A stretch of 64,000 bases of DNA from positions 62,001 to 126,000 of the forward strand of contig JALJCO010009044.1 in assembly GCA_023101725.1 (NCBI GenBank), in the 5' to 3' direction. This DNA is from Atherinomorus stipes (Eukaryota > Chordata > Actinopteri > Atheriniformes > Atherinidae). The translations under genes and the position numbers were made by a program. Shown here one piece after another: positions 1 to 12,300 of the stretch (position 1 is the stretch's first letter; every line of letters begins with the position of its first letter). Under the pieces are notes generated by a model. It was not told where the DNA came from. It did no database searches and worked only from the letters and a program-made list of their open reading frames with translations.

Positions 1-3000
1 GGGATACAATGATCCAGAACACATAAAAATAAGGGAATCGAGCTGCTTGTTGGAGGTCTTTGCTCTCTGAGTGCTTTTCTAGTTAGTATTTGTCTCTATG
101 TATGTTTATACTAATTATTTACAGTAATGAAAATTATTTTTCCAACTATTCTATATATTCTCAACACTGTACCAACAATTAAATGATTTAAATTCTGTGA
201 TTTGTACAATTCTAATCATCAAAGGGAAATTATGATGGCCTTAGTATTAGTTATTTACTGTGAGAAAACTACTACCCCAGTTCCGAAAAAGTAAAAACGG
301 CATGCAAGATGTACAGTAAATACAAACTGAGAGCAATGATTTCAAAATATCTTGAACCTTGTTTCTTTTTTCTCAATAGAACAAAAACAACAAAACAGAT
401 GTTTAAACTGAGACATTTGACCATTTCATCAAAATATTACTTCAATTTTAATTTGATGGCATATTTATTCAACAAAACAAATAAGCTCATAGACATCAGA
501 ATACATGAGTAATGTTGGAGGAAATGAGTTACAGTCTTGATATGGAAGCCAAGAAGTGTGCACTGAGGGAAATGTGCTTTAAGCTATTTTCATGTTACAC
601 CTGTTAGATGCCTTTTGCATCTGTCCATGAATGCCCAAGAGAGAGTGTTTAGGAATGTGAGTGTTTGTGAATCCAGCATATCCTCGTCTACTCATTATAG
701 TGGGACTATCCCTGATGGCATTTACCTCTGACCTCTGCTCTGCTGCGCAATTACTGAAAGGCCAGACTCTTGAGCTAATGTCCATCATGTCCACTCTCTT
801 CCTCTCTCTCATCTTTTCTTCCCACACCGCACTCACTGGCGGTGCTAATCTAAAGTGAAAAGGGAAAAAAGAGGAGTCATTTTTGACATGTGGTTAATAA
901 GGTGAAGATCCATCTATTCATGCCTTCACACTTCCTTTCTTTTGAGGATTCTTGTTAATGAAGCACAGCTGTTTTATGTCAAATAATTTTCCTCTCATCT
1001 CCGATTCCAGTTCCTCTGCACTTTAAGTAGCATTTTAGGAAAAGTTTCCAAGTTCAGTGAATAAGATTTAAAAGAAAAGAAGGGAGCAAATGAACAAGGG
1101 ATGCGGAGTATAGTATGTGAAGGGTAACCTGATTAGGGGCAGTAACGGGCCACCTTCCTGTCCCTCTCCCTGTCTATCCTTCCCCCTTCTCTTCCTCCCC
1201 CAGGTAACAGAGCTCTTCTCTAGAGAGGAAGGGATGAAGAGATTAAGGGGAAATTACAGAGTCCCTTTCTTTGAAAAGACAAGAGAAGTGTTGAGTTGAG
1301 ACTTCAAACAACTTTGGAAAAGATGGAGCCAGAGGTCAGACAGAAAGGCTGACCAAGAGAGGGATAGACAGACACAAGAAAAAGACAGAAACAAGCCACC
1401 TGGGATTCAAAGTCATTGAAGATGAAGGAAGGAAACGGAGGGAGAAGTGTATTAAAGGGGTCACAGAATCTCTGTGTTGACCTTAGACAAAGGAGGTTAT
1501 TGTGGTGGCAGTTAAGTGTTGTCACTCAAGTATAGGTCATGAAACACACACTACATTACAAGGAAATGTGACTTTATTTCTTTTACTTACTAATTGTCGA
1601 AAGAGGATCTGTCTGATTTTACAAAGGGGTAATAGTGAACCAGTAAAAGGTCCAAATCATAATCGCAAAGTTGAGCCAATTATAAACCAAAATGTTTGCA
1701 AATTTTACCAAAAAGGATTTAAAATGTATTATTTTCAATAATACTCATTCCAAGTGTCCACATATTTAGTAGTGTTCTATTTGAAGCAAAGCTTTTCTAT
1801 ACCTTGGTTTGCTTATTTGTGACTGAGATGACTTACAAATAAGTATGTTTTTTTTTACAATTTAATTAAAATCTGAATATATTTTATACAAAATACAGAC
1901 TGTAGACAACAGCAGGATGAAACGGGAAGACTTCAGAAAGCATTACATGTAAAGGTCAGTCAGAATGAGGTTGTTTAATTGTCAAATTGGGTTTTTCCTC
2001 CCTATTTCTTTGGTCAATAACTATAATTTTTTCCGCTTATTTCTTTACCTAATTGTAGCAGCTGACAGGCTGCCAGTGGTAGTTATTTCTAAAATAGATG
2101 TAGCATGTGCTGTGTTTTTCCTTTTAGAAAAAATTTGGGAGGCTTTGTAGTCTACATTGTCTTTTGTCCATAGATCTTGAGGCTGTTCACTTTGATCTTG
2201 AATGTGTGGAATAACTACTCACTGAATTAACAGATGGTCTTCAGATGGATGGATGGATGGTTTATAGCAGAATATTTTAGAGATCAAATAGTCAAACGGG
2301 TTATAGAAGTAAATCTATGCTCATTCTTTGATCTTTAATTGTCTAACATATGCTGAAAAATAACATCTTTAGCTTCCCACATTTTGTTTTAGGCTCCTCT
2401 TTAATTTTTCACACACACTATTTTCTAGCATTAAAACCAAGACAACTGAAATATATCATTCTATTGTTGTGTTTTTTAAAATTAAAAACTGAAGTCTGAT
2501 GCAATATTCAGGGTATCACTTTTCCAACAAGAAAACAGGCAACACACACGCCAAAAAAAAAAAAAAAAAAAAAAATCTTGGAAAAAGGATTGACTGACCT
2601 ATGTGGAATAAAGCCCATTAGGGCTTAACTGAAAATGGATAATAAACTGGCCTCCCCATCTACCTGGTTGAACTTAATGATTTTTGCCAGGAAGAATGGA
2701 ATAAATCTTCAAAGTGACAGCATGCCAATTTTGCAAGATAATTAAAAAACAAAATGCTAAAAATGATAGCGCTAAAAGCAAAGAGAACTAGATTTTAACA
2801 AAATGTACAAAAATGCACAGAGTAAAAGAAGGGAGCAGCAGAAGTGGTGATCAGGACTTGCATAGAAGTGTCCCTTTATGATGGAAAAACTGCCAAATCA
2901 AAATATCTGTATGTATTTTAACATACATTTTGTGTTGTTCAATATTAATGACCTGCATTAAAGATTTTAAATGTTTAGGCTATATGAGGACCTCACACAC

Positions 3001-3265
3001 TGCTGTCCTGATTAGAACAAACCCCACACACACACAGTCATTAGTAGTTCTTGTTTAACTTTAATTTTTGACAAATCTCATTTCACGCCTCAGCCCTAAC
3101 ATCAAACCAAAACTCCAGGAATTAGATTCTGCTTCATTAGTGCTGGACTTTGGTTCCTTTGAGGACTGCTGGTCCCAACAAGGTCATTAATTATACCAGA
3201 AATGGTCACAGTAAGGTAACAAAAACAAGCGCACATACAGTTCCTACACAGAAACACTGTTTATA
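1..3265. other. Unannotated AT-rich stretch
   Basis: I see no gene or defined element here. There is a short GGAT run near 2245-2260, a poly-A tract near 2553-2575, and a pyrimidine-rich then purine-rich patch at about 1150-1460. Open frames are short and show no recognisable motif. Confidence 0.5.
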
Positions 3266-3974
3266 GCCCTATTCTGACTGGATTAGTTTTATATAGGGAC
3301 CACATGTAATTTGTAATAATTACAGAGGTTGTCTGTGATTTTAATCCAGTGTGAATCGATCATGTCTGTGATTTGCGATGTAATAATCCTCCTGCAAATT
3401 ACGTACTATAATTTGCTAAACTCAGAGGTCCTCTGATAGTACTAATCCAGTGCGAATGGACATCTCTGTGATTTGGACAGAAATGACCCGTAATTTGGCA
3501 GTATTTGTTTCCTGGACGCATTTCATTTACTTTTTGGCGAAAAATGGAGGCTTCAAAAGAATTTTTCCTCCAAAGTATCATGTTTACGATAATATAGGCT
3601 AAAGCATTAACTTTGGAATCGGAGTGATCAGTGGAGTTTCACTAGTCCCGTTCCCACAGCGAGAAACGTTTAGGTTTGGACAACATGCTGACATGCTACA
3701 AGTTCTTAAAGCGTTTGTTACGACTGTCCGTGTGTTATTTAAGACATTTGTTTCTGAATGATCATCTACTCCCGATGGAAACACAGCTCGTAAGAGCAGA
3801 TGTTACGCAATATGCAGCACGTTGACATCATATCTGCTGGATGTCTGTGAATTTCAGTCAAATCTCAGACTTCAGCTATCCAGTGTGAATGCGCCATATA
3901 AAAAACAGACGTCGGGGGGTAATTTATTTATTACATGTGGTCCCTAGATAATACTAATCCCGTCAGAATAGGGC
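3266..3974. mobile_element. MITE with about 43-bp terminal inverted repeats
   Basis: The outer bases GCCCTATTCTGAC at 3266 are mirrored by GTCAGAATAGGGC ending at 3974, and the match continues inward for about 43 bp with few differences. Sub-terminal motifs around TGTGATTT and AATCCAGTG recur inside. Flanks read TTATA (3261-3265) and TTATG (3975-3979), an imperfect possible target duplication, so the superfamily is not settled. No coding potential is seen. It is a non-autonomous DNA transposon by structure. Confidence 0.75.
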
Positions 3975-4538
3975 TTATGACATAATCAGTCCACAATGCA
4001 ATTTCCCTCTTCATTCACATAGATAAACTTTTTACATGAAAATGAAAAGTTCAAGACAAACAAGCATTGATGTATCTAGAGCATTTCAGAGAAAACTTAA
4101 AGTTGACGCACATCAGACCCTCTAAAATCTCAGCTGAGATTCTGGTGAGTGAGAACAAATCTGGCTGACTAGTAAGAATGGCATAGACAAGAAAATTTAA
4201 AGGAAAAGTAAATTGTACATGTGTGACAAAATAATGTAATCTTCTCTTGTTTAACCCATGAGCTGAGGGGTCTCAGGTTCAAATAATGTAGTAAATTAGT
4301 TTTACAAACCCAGATAATTATAATGACTTGCCTTTTTTGCATTTTTACACTTTTTGGGGGGGAATTTTAAAATGCTCCTAATAGGTGTGAGCTTATTTTT
4401 ATTTATCATTAATGTACACTCAGCACCTCATCCTGACATAAAAAAACAGAAATGTAGAAATTTTTGCTAATTTATTAAAAAAGAAAAACTGAAATATCAA
4501 ATGGCCATACGTATTCAGACCCTTTGTTCAGTACTGAA

Positions 4539-5007
4539 CAGGGGTCGCGTTAACCGAATATTTTCCGTCATTGACCGTTTTTTAAACGGTGACAGAAAAA
4601 TCTGAAGGCCGTCAGTCATTTTGACAGATTGCAATTTACACTCCCTGACCACTAGATGGCGAGTTAGCATATTGTCTCTCTTGATGCATGGCCTGTTGGG
4701 TTCACTCGGATAAATGTCATGGCAGCTGAGTGTCCGAAGCTTCTTCAAAAGCCTAATAATGAAGATAGTGTTGACAAAAGAGGTGAAAAAGGAAGACTGA
4801 TGCAGTGGAAGATGAGGGACAAAAAAGTAATCATTCTTCGGCACCAACTGAGCAACCAAGCATTTAATGGAAAAATGCGACCGAATATGTCATTATTATA
4901 TGTATATATTTTAATTAAAGTGACGGGTAAGAAATAGATTATGACTGGATTTTTATGACCCTGTCAGTCAAAATGACGGACAACGAAAAAGTCTGGCGCA
5001 ACCTCTG
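4539..5007. mobile_element. hAT-type non-autonomous element inside the Tc1 copy
   Basis: A 469-bp insertion flanked by perfect 8-bp direct repeats GTACTGAA (4531-4538 and 5008-5015). Ends are CAGGGGTCGCG and, in inverse, CAGAGGTTGCG. An 8-bp duplication with CAG-type ends is the hAT hallmark. Removing it rejoins the last codons of the transposase. The interior has short open frames but no transposase motif that I recognise. Confidence 0.88.
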
Positions 5008-5237
5008 GTACTGAAGCACCCTTTTGAGCTTCTACAGCCATGAGTCTTCTTGGGAATGATGCAACAAGTTTTCACACATGTATTTGGGATCTTCTGCCAT
5101 TCTTCCTTGCGGCTTCTCTCCAGTTCTGTCAAGTTGGATGGTGAACGGTGGTGGACAGCCATTTTCAGGTCTCTCCAGAGATGCTCAATTGGGTTTAAGT
5201 CAGAGCTCTGGCTGGGCCAGTCAAGAATGGTCAGAGT

Positions 5238-5634
5238 TAGGGATGTAACGATTACCGATAAAATGGTTAACCGTGATAAAATTCCCAACGATTAGTAATA
5301 CCGTTTCAAATCTGAATTATCGTGAAAACAGTGATTGATTTTTGCACTTTGAAAAACGCATCATGATGCTGCTTTTTGGCAGGAAAAGCAGCAGCAGTCC
5401 CAGTTTGCATTATTTAATTTAGGAAAACACTGTGGAAAGCAACAAAGGCACCCATGTGGACAGTGCTCTTCAGATTCCTCATTTAAAAAGGACAAAGTAG
5501 ACATGTAGACCCATTTTGGATGTTTTTAAAGATGCTAGTGGGGTATTTCAGTAATACGGCCATTATAATGATAACCGTGATAATTTTGGTCACAATTAAC
5601 TGTGATATGAAATTTTCATATCGTTACCTCCCTA
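5238..5634. mobile_element. hAT-type MITE inside the Tc1 transposase gene
   Basis: A 397-bp insertion bounded by TAGGGATGTAACGAT at 5238 and its near-exact inverse ending at 5634. Perfect 8-bp direct repeats GTCAGAGT lie at 5230-5237 and 5635-5642. Sub-terminal inverted motifs (GTTAACCGTGATAA and similar) occur near both ends. It sits between the second and third catalytic blocks of the transposase. Structure and duplication length indicate the hAT superfamily. Confidence 0.92.
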
Positions 5635-6785
5635 GTCAGAGTTGTTCCAAAGCCACTTCTTTGTTATTTTAGCTGTGTGCTTCGGGTCGTTGTCTTGTTG
5701 GAAGGTGAACCTTCAACCCAGTCTGAGGTCCTGAGCGCTCTGGAAGAAGTTGTCATCCAGGATCTCTCTGTACTCGGCCACATTCATCTTCCATTCATCT
5801 GCAACCAGATGTCCTGTCCCTGCAGCTGAAAAACACCCCCATAGCATGATGCTGCCACCACCATGTGTCACTGTTTGGATCATATTGGGCAGGTGGTGAG
5901 CAGTGCCTGGTTTTCTCCACACATACCGCTTATAATTAACGCCAAAAAGTTCAATCTTGGTCTCATCAGACCAGAGTATCTTATTTCTCTCACAGTCTGG
6001 GAGTCCTTCATGTGTTTTTTTTGGCAAACTGTATGCTTTCAAATGTCTTGCACTAAGGAGAGGCTTCCATCAGGCCACTCTGCCATAAAGCCCCAACTGG
6101 TGGAGAGCTGCAATGATAACGACTTTGTGGAACTGCATCTCTGGAGCTCAGCCACATGATTTTTGGGTTCTTCTTTACTTCTCTCACCAAGGCTCTTCTC
6201 CCATGATTGTTCAGTTTGGCTGGACGGCCGGGTCTAGGAAGAGTTCTGGTTGTCCCAAACTTCTCCCATTTAAGGATTATGGAGGCCACAGTGCTCTTAA
6301 GAACCTTTAGTGCTGCAGAAGTTCTTTTGTAACCTTGTCCAGATCTGTGCCTCGCCACAATTTTGGACAGTTCCTTCTACCTCATGATTCTCATTTGCTC
6401 TGACATGCAATGTGAGCTATAAGGTCTTATATAGACAGGTGTGTGCCTTTCTTAATCAAGTCCAATCACTTTAATTAAACACAGCTGGACTCCAGCAAAG
6501 GATTAGAACCATCTCAAGGAGGATCAGAGGGAATGGACAGCTTGTGAGTTAAATATGAGTGTCACTGCAAAGGATCTGAGTACTTTTGACCGTGTAATAT
6601 TTCAGTTTTTCTTTTCTAATAAATTTGCAAAAATTTCTACATTTCTGTTTTTTTCTGTCAAGATGGAGTGCTGAGAGTATATTTATGAGAAATACGTAGA
6701 ATGGACTTTTTTCTATTTAAGTCAATAGCTGCAATGAAACAAAGAATAAAAAGTTTAAAGGGGTCTGAATATTTCCACTGTATAT

Positions 6786-8898
6786 AATATTACATTTCTG
6801 ATAAAAATCTGACCAGTCATTTGATTGGGTAAAGACAGTTTACCACAGGGGGAGAGAGGATGGGCCTTTGGAGGGAGGTGGGTGTTTGTGATCTGCAACT
6901 TGCAAGATCAGTAAGAATAACTTTAAGTAAGTGATAAAGCATATTGTGGTATTTCTAGTTTGCTATAGTGAACTTTCTCTAACTCTCCCACCCACACACG
7001 CTCAAAACACAATTATTTGTGATGTAAAACTGTAAGAGCACACAAGTATTTCAGGATCAATGGCTGAAAATACTGAAGAAAGACATTCGGTACCTGTAAT
7101 CCACAATGTATACTTTAAATCGACAGTTTATGAATGAAAAATGCCATCCAGGACAACAGATCATCCTTTATGTCCCTCATTTTCCCAAGATAAAGGCCAG
7201 CTGTAGTTTCTTGCTCATTAGTTTTCTTCTCCTTTTGTGTTTGTGTCCTTCAGCTTCATTCTTCTACCAATAAACAGTCTGTGCACATAAATCCCTCGGC
7301 TGTAAAGTCCACAATTAAAAGGCAGGCCGATTTGCATCTGCTTCTTGAAGGCTTATCCCAATCTTTAACATAATTATTTCTATCAAAGAATGATCAAGAA
7401 GTAATGAGATTTAGGAAAACAAGTCCATGCATCCTTAATATACTGTAGCTTAACTATTTTCAACTTATGAATTTACTTGATAGATAAAGGACATTATTGG
7501 GAAAATTTTGAGTCATTAAATATCACAAGCGTTCACAAATGGTTGTGTGCTTTGATTATATCACAGTAAAAAAGGGAATGACTATAGCCTAGCCCCCCAG
7601 CCGTAAAATGTCCGGCCCCTGCAGACCCAGTGAGACAATGTAATAAACTTCAAAAAGGTGAAATAAAGCATGTTTGGTTTTATTTCAGTGTTTCCAACCA
7701 TTACAAAGGCAGGGCTACCCCTCCCTACCTGACCTGGTTTACCTGGTGACCATGACAGCATCATAGCTGCTCTGTGTTCCTCTCAGAGTTTCTCCGCTAC
7801 CCCCCCCCCCTGCATCCTCACATGAGGCTCCAGCACCGTGGACAGAGCTCGTGTCAGAAAACACCTCAACCACTTCAAATCAGACACTAATATCAGTGTT
7901 TTTAAACTCTACCAGGGACGAATATGTTGTTAGGCCTGTTTTAGAGGAACTGGAGCCCCTGAAACATTCTTAACTCCCCTAAAATATCTTAGATTTAATT
8001 TATTTCATAATTGGCTTTGTAATGAAGCCCACATGTACTTTTAATAGTTTTATCTTTGTTGGGCTGATGATGATTGCATTATTTCCCAGCTGTCTTGAAC
8101 GCAGCACAACTGTGAACTACATCTTAGGTTTTGTTTCTCTGTCCTGTTAGTGGCTGCTGGCCAGTTTAAATTGTCTTCTCTGGTATAAGAACCAACAGCA
8201 GTTTATGGAGGTCTATAGGTCTATTTTAGTTTAATTAGTGAGATGGAGGAGGAACAAATCACTCCAGTGACGAGCAGCTGGAGTTTTTCCTCCTGCAGAT
8301 GGAGAATGCACATCGCGGTAGTAGCTTAAAATGGATCAGCTGTGGGTGTGTATTCCAGCATATTATCTGAAATGTGAACTTTAAGGATATTTAACGCGTC
8401 TCCACTGCATGAAACGGTTTTATTAGGACTTTAAACAAAAATTAACCTTTTTTTGGACATCAGTGGGGTTTTTTAATCACCACGTTTCAGTCATTTATTG
8501 ATGATTATTCTTGATTATTCTGTTATGAAGTTCAGAAATGTAACGTGCCTTCACAGCTGTCACATGATGATTAATATTATTTGTTATATCATGTGCCATA
8601 TAAACACTGATGCTGATAGTGGGGGGTCTGTTACACAGTTCATGATCACATCATCAAGCAGAGCTGATTTTAAGGTTGTAAGTGCAGTGTAGCCTGGATG
8701 GAAGATAAAAGTATTAAAGTATTATACTATTACATAATATAAATTTTACATTTCATTAATCATCAATATATGTTTTATTTTACTTATTACAAAGCCATGT
8801 CACAGGAGTTACCACAGGTATTAATCCCCCCTCATCTTAAAGAAAGATAAATATCTTATAGTTTATAGGTAGGATGTTATATGTCTTATAATCTACAC
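6786..8898. other. Unassigned stretch, possible decayed hAT end
   Basis: I see no gene. The sequence CAGTGTTTCC at about 7687 resembles the outer end of fish hAT elements, and the stretch to about 8400 has the patchy GC of an old transposon. No matching right end or duplication was found. A C-tract lies at 7800-7810. Confidence 0.3.
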
Positions 8899-8902
8899 TT
8901 AA

Positions 8903-9377
8903 AGGGACTAGAGGCAGGAATTAAAAAACAAACAAACATGCATGTCCTTTTTTTTTATACTAATGGGTGATTAAGTGCTAAATACCAAAAATAACGTTTC
9001 CACCCACGTCTCTCTCCGTTGCCTTAAACAGTCTGTGTGCTGCAAAATCCGCTGTAATTCGGTGTCCAAATTTCCCACGCTGCCCTGTGGACGTGGCGTC
9101 AAATGACGCTACATCCGCAGTTTTGATGCAGGAAGGCGACGGTTGCGGTAAATTCAAACACTGTAAGCGATAGTTATGGATTCTTCTGCAGTCAGCAAAC
9201 GATCCAGATCAACTGAAAGACAGTAAAAAGTGTAACTACGAAGAAAAAGGTTAGTAAACAACATTATAGCTTCAGTTTGTGCATGCCCCCGTGACGGCTT
9301 GACTCGTGGCTGCAGTTACCTGAAGCGCCAGTCGCAGCAGTCGCGAGCTTCGTTTCTTAATCTTGCCTCAAGTCCCT
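8903..9377. mobile_element. TTAA-flanked MITE
   Basis: Element ends AGGGACTAGAGGCA and TGCCTCAAGTCCCT are inverted copies with one mismatch near the tip. TTAA lies directly outside on both sides (8899-8902 and 9378-9381). TTAA targets are used by piggyBac and Kolobok transposases, and the sequence alone does not separate these. The 475-bp interior is CpG-richer than its surroundings and has no transposase frame. Confidence 0.82.
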
Positions 9378-12300
9378 TTAAAAAAAGAACCTGCTGGATT
9401 TACTTAAATCAGTAGTGGACAGTGGTTGCAGTCAATTTGATTCGGCAGCAACTTTAAAAATTTAGTTAAATTCGCACAAATTATTCATATTCAGTATACC
9501 TGTGTATTTCATGTTGGTACTTTGAGTTAACCTATGTTTTAATTAAATAATCTGATTTTTTGTAATATTTTAAACCTTCACAATTTCATCACTTTATCCC
9601 AGATTATCCAATAACTTTTACTCCAACACCATTTGGTTACTTGCACTCTACGCATTATTTTTACATTATATCAACAGGGTTCATCGCCACTTGAGGGCCA
9701 CAATCCTGCAGATTTTCTAGCCTCCTTTCCACAACACACCTGATTAGTGAGTCATTGTGCAGAACTTCATAGGCTGATTGGTCAATGGCCTTGAGAGACT
9801 GATGCTGGACACCCCTCCATTACATGAAAATATAATCTATCCAACACATCAATCCCACATGACATTACCCTCATGGGTTGATGTGCAGGGACGATATTGT
9901 CCACAATGCTAGTAAATTACCAGCAGACACACATACAGTATTGTGGGTATCAGTGACTATATTGAACAATATCAGATGGGGATGCATTGATGGGACTAGA
10001 TGGACATTTAAGTCATGGTGAAGTGAAGAACAGAGGGTGTTGCAAGGCATGATGGGAAATATGTAAACAAGCCCATCTACCAGGAACCAATCACAGCAAC
10101 CGCCATAATACCAACTTGAAAAATGATATGTGATTGTTTGTTGTCCTTCCGACTCTGGCTTTATTGTTATTTTGCCATAATGCTGTTTTTAGGTAGCATC
10201 TTATTTGCTCTGATGGAAAATAATGCATTTATTTAAATATTGAACAATATTTAAAATAACTCTGCTTTACATTTATTTAGGTTTTACCCTTAAAATCCCT
10301 GTTTGGGCCGAAGCTCACTGGCATGTTTTCACTTTGACCCTTGAAGGCAGAAGTTTAGGCACCTCTACCATAGAAAATAATCATGTTCATAAACATGAAC
10401 AAACATGCAGTTTCACTTTTTCCAGTGAGCACTATCACCACCAGTCTGGACCAATAATAGCATTTTGGGGCTAAGTGTGGCTTATCACAAAGCAGATGGG
10501 ATACAAGGACAGTTTAGGCAGGGTTTGAATAAAAAAAAAAAAATAAGATCCGTATTTTTTTTTAACCGGGATTATCGGCTTTGCAACAAAAAAACCCCCC
10601 CCCCCCCAGAAACATGCATACTAACCAGTCAGCCACAGGGAAATCTTTGTGACCATCTAGCTCGGGCGCAAAATCACTTGGAGTTTAGGTAGCGCACAAA
10701 CACAATTAAATTATGTTCATTTTTTCAATTGAAACCCTTTCAGTCAGCATAATTATATCAAGTAAATGCAGAATTCTTCCTAAACATGTAAAATAAATGT
10801 GATGAATTCGTCTTTACAGAGGGAATGTAGAGTAATTGTGTAAACTGAGAACTCAAACTTTGTTATTACACTGGATTCAATAGACATTATCAGGCATGAT
10901 GAGGATAATGATTATAATTATTATTATATATTATAAAATATTAAAATGGAAATCTTACAGGATTTTTTTCAAATGACTTTATTTGTATGATGTAATAATG
11001 AGTTTTTATGGTGTAGTCATCTGTCATTTTACAAGAGAATCAGTGCTCTACGAGCTATGTATCAAATCTGGAACTAAATATTGCCTTGGTTGCTGAACAT
11101 ATTGCCCACAACCACCATCTGCTAGAACATAGGGTCACAGCACACCTCCGCTTAGGTAAGCTCCCAAGGTGATGCATAGTGTGAAATGTTCATGTGAGTA
11201 TTAGTGTTTGTGTGCTTTCTTATACAATGTGTCTGTCTGATAAACAGTGTTCACTTTTAAAGATGATTTTAAAATAAACTGATACTAAAATATTTGAGTC
11301 AGTTGATAAGTAACAATGACTGCAATAGCTTGCACCAACATATCTTAAATACGATTGTCCCAATGTAATGTGCACATAAAGGGTTTGTTTGGTCTATATG
11401 TATGCAGCACAAAGGCATATTGCAGGTTTGAAAGTTTTTACCAGCCCATGCTACGCCTATCAGAGGGTTACACGACAATGCTGGTAAAATGCCTCAGACT
11501 TCATGTACAAATTAGTTGTAAAGTTTAGTGTTTTGACTAAACTCATCTCTTCCCATTGCTTAGGAAAACAAGTTGAAAGGAAGGCAATATTAAGTAAAAG
11601 ACTATGAAAAACATGACATTTATAGAATGAAAATAAAATGCAGGGAAAAACCACATTGCGAAATTAACCAGGCGATGATGCAAGCTGGAAAATGACCAGC
11701 TTATGTGACATCCTTTACAAGTCGAGCATGAAGACAGCTGCAGAGGTGCGAGTGTGTGTTTTTGAGTCCGCATTTGCACATTTGAGCACCTGTTTATGCA
11801 GCACATTGATGTCACGACTCAAACTGTGACATGAGAGTTGCCATCAAGCTCAACAGGGTTTTTTTTTTTTCCTGAGGTGACTCGAGACCCGGCTGCTTAA
11901 ATATAAAACCTGTGTTTTATAGGCATCAAATACTTACAGCTCTTTGATGGTGGAGCCACAGCTGCATGAAAACATATGCACACTCATGCAAAGCAGCACA
12001 GAACTCTACACATTACCACAAACACACACACACATACTGTGCTCATCTGATGGAGCTTTTGCAGCTGCAGTTGAGTTTGCAGTCAGTGGGAGAATAAGTG
12101 CAGGGAAAACTTTAGGTTATGTAAGTTGTTTGTGCGGATACACATGCATACAAGCAACTGAAGTGCACTTGAAATGCATGACATGCTCTTAGGATGCTGA
12201 CAAAGTTAACAAACAAATAATATAGCCGATTCAGTTCGAAACAAATTGAGGAACTTCGGGGTTGAAAGTTTTTGATTTTCTAATTCACCTTGTAATGGCT

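Larger units (their letters stand above)
4515..6358 (-). pseudogene. Tc1-like transposase pseudogene, in pieces
   Basis: The gene reads from high to low coordinates. The 6358-6053 piece carries the paired-type helix-turn-helix region (GYKRTSAAL, then STVASIILKWEKFGTT) and the GRPAKL basic linker. A frameshift leads to 6042-5713, with the first catalytic aspartate in [12 protein letters not shown] and the [15 protein letters not shown] motif. An in-frame TGA at about 5712 precedes the second block, with the DNDPKHTAK motif at about 5660-5690. That block is cut by the hAT at 5238-5634. The frame resumes below 5230 with [14 protein letters not shown], which holds the catalytic glutamate. The C-terminal end is split again by the insertion at 4539-5007 and stops near 4515. 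A working protein of this family is about 340 residues. The TGA is what CpG decay of an arginine CGA codon would give. Confidence 0.9.
4400..6785 (-). mobile_element. Tc1-like DNA transposon, decayed, with two nested insertions
   Basis: Inverted ends pair 4416-4498 with 6596-6680, and the right end runs on to about 6780-6785 (CACTGTATATA). The left outermost part appears truncated. Between the ends lies a fish-type Tc1 transposase gene on the minus strand, broken by frameshifts, a nonsense codon and two hAT-type insertions (4539-5007 and 5238-5634). Tc1 elements move by cut-and-paste into TA sites using a DDE transposase. This copy cannot make one. Confidence 0.9.

Noticed and set aside
11041..11160. 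Possible exon ending in CGCTTAG|GTAAGC
   Set aside because: There is a good-looking donor, but no convincing acceptor, no recognisable protein and no phase partner.
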